Positions 62,525 through 64,000 of a DNA stretch of 64,000 bases are shown in pieces. The stretch lies in the NCBI RefSeq assembly GCF_910596095.1, contig NC_056540.1, positions 21,662,501 to 21,726,500 of the forward strand. Reading direction: 5' to 3'. Within the stretch, counting starts at the first letter, position 1, and the number at the start of each line of letters is the position of its first letter. The position numbers and the translations under genes were made by a program. Below the pieces are notes generated by a model. That model had not been told where the DNA came from. It was given only the letters and a program-made list of their open reading frames with translations, and did no database searches. The stretch comes from Thunnus maccoyii. Lineage: Eukaryota > Chordata > Actinopteri > Scombriformes > Scombridae.

Positions 62525-64000
62525 GAGGAAAAAACAGAGCTAGAAGTTCAGTGACAGCCACTGCCACCGCTACAACCTCCTTTACTCCAGCAAACGCCTT
62601 CCCGAGCCTTTTGCAGATGGGAAAATTGTTTGAAATGAGTCAGAAATCATCATGCAAGCTACACATTGAGCAACAAACAACCCTCCATTACATCTAAACA
62701 GACACTTTGCTTTTTCTGTTCAGCGGTTCATCGATCGCCTGCCATATGGTAAGCGGAGGTTGTTATGGATTACTAAAATAATGAAAGGCTACTAGCAGCC
62801 ATTACGTCTGTGCTATTCCTTTGGTTAGTGAGTCAGAGACCCTGAAGATGGAGCGAGAGCCGTGTCCTGGGAGAGGAGGACTATTTCTGTGTCGCCTGCA
62901 GCCACTGACACAGTGCGAGTGTTTACTGCTGTGCCATGCTGCCTCTCACAGTGGGAGCAGTTGAAGGATGACGGCTGACATTATTGTGCCTCCAGCCTGT
63001 AGCAGGAACGGTACAGGGAGAGCTTATTTAACCATCAGGTTACCAGACTGACTGCAACATTACAGAGGAAAGGAGTTGGCTGCAGTCTCATGGCCATTGT
63101 AGCTGTATACAGTCTTTTAACTTGACAACCTGCAGACAAGGTTAGATTTAAAATAAAGCACTCTGAAATCTGAGTTTTCTTATGAAAGCAAGAGTAAATG
63201 GTACAGAATGGTTTTAAAGTGCAAAAAAAAGAAAATGAGAAAAACAACGTCTGGTTTGGAGATGCTGTCTCTGGAAGCAGTACACCTCTCTACACACAAG
63301 ATGGCACTGGTAATACATGTGTCCTCAGCAGAGCCTGAGTCTCAGTCTGCAGTGGAGAGAACTATTCCTTCAGGTCACTAATCTAAATACAGACACTCCT
63401 CATACATTGGTTTTCACTCTCCTCCGCCCTAGAATAGCAACTCATGGATCTAAACGAACGAACGGTTATTTGAAATGTAAATAAGCAGCTGGGAGTGAAG
63501 TTTCCCTGCATTTTTGATAAGTAACAAAAGGAATTAATTCACTTGTGAGCGTCAAAGATAGTGGCCATTCCTCGGGCCAGGTAGGCAAAATCCTTTGAAC
63601 TGCGCCAACCTGGTAGATGCTCAGTATCTCTGTTTATCCTGCAGAGCAGTCGATCTTGTTTCCTCTCCTCATCAAAACAGTGATAAACAACTGCTGGAAG
63701 GGGGTTTTCCTAGACAGTGTATAAAATGCATGAGAAAATTGTGCGGGGCTTCATTTGAGATGATATATTCTTTCATTCTGTCTGCGAGGGAAGAGCTCAC
63801 TGTCGTAGACTCACAGATTTGCCTCATATCTAATGAAGACAGTATTGAGCCACTTCACACATGATGGGAATGCAAATCAACCTCTATTTATATAGACGTT
63901 TAAATATTATTAAAAAACATTTTTTTTGCAGGCTAAACTCCACAGAGTTGGTATTGTTTACCTGCCCTCTTTACATATTTGGAGTAGTTTTTAAATTCTA
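62525..64000. other. 3' end of window, no gene recognised
   Basis: No splice-consistent coding exon, RNA gene or familiar repeat. An acceptor-like TTTTTTTTGCAG ends at 63931 but the frame after it shows no known protein. Confidence 0.5.

Noticed and set aside
62130..62697. Open frames crossing the GT and CA tracts
   Set aside because: Microsatellite translation without conserved flanks or splice context.
63920..64000. Acceptor-like site at the window end with an open frame
   Set aside because: Only about 70 bases remain, the frame soon meets a stop (TAA near 63992) and no protein is recognised.

Overview
This is vertebrate nuclear DNA, most probably from a ray-finned fish and probably a spiny-rayed (percomorph-like) teleost. 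It carries spliced vertebrate genes with GT/AG introns, many CA/GT microsatellites, a tRNA-derived SINE, and several short dispersed repeats that I know from teleost genomes. Four protein genes can be read with confidence. They are the 3' part of septin 6 (+), nkrf (+), ube2a (-) and elf4 (+). A tRNA-Glu(TTC) gene lies between ube2a and elf4. Species cannot be fixed from sequence alone.

Layout: 1-8.9 kb holds the last coding exons of septin6, with two alternative terminal exons and two candidate poly(A) regions. 8.9-11.28 kb is intergenic and contains two nested hAT-like non-autonomous elements and a near-perfect palindrome beside the nkrf first exon. 11.3-16.5 kb is nkrf (noncoding exon 1, short coding exon 2, very large exon 3). 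16.5-20.5 kb is ube2a on the minus strand, in six coding exons and converging on nkrf. 20.5-22.5 kb is the ube2a/elf4 inter-promoter region, with the tRNA gene, a cluster of Myb-type motifs and a CCAAT/NF-kB-type promoter. 22.5-50 kb has no protein-coding exon that I can support. It is best read as a 27.5-kb first intron of elf4, with many degenerate repeats and an internal NF-Y/octamer/AP-1 cluster near 33 kb. 50.0-59.5 kb carries the 5'UTR/start exon and all eight coding exons of elf4 (649 aa, ETS domain split over two exons). 59.5 kb to about 61.8 kb is its probable 3'UTR, including a TCTCC satellite. 61.8-64 kb holds microsatellites and no recognised gene.

The genes do not form an operon-like unit. 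SEPT6, NKRF and UBE2A are neighbours in human Xq24 in the same relative orientation, whereas ELF4 lies separately in Xq26. The window is therefore a conserved microsynteny block plus one X-linked gene joined next to it. Cell roles: septin filaments (septin6), NF-kB repression and RNA/nucleolar functions (nkrf), RAD6-type ubiquitin conjugation (ube2a) and an ETS transcription factor of blood and immune cells (elf4). I found no CRISPR, defence island or other unknown multi-gene system. The noteworthy items are regulatory and structural: alternative septin tails, uORFs, an internal elf4 promoter candidate, nested transposons and an intronic hairpin.
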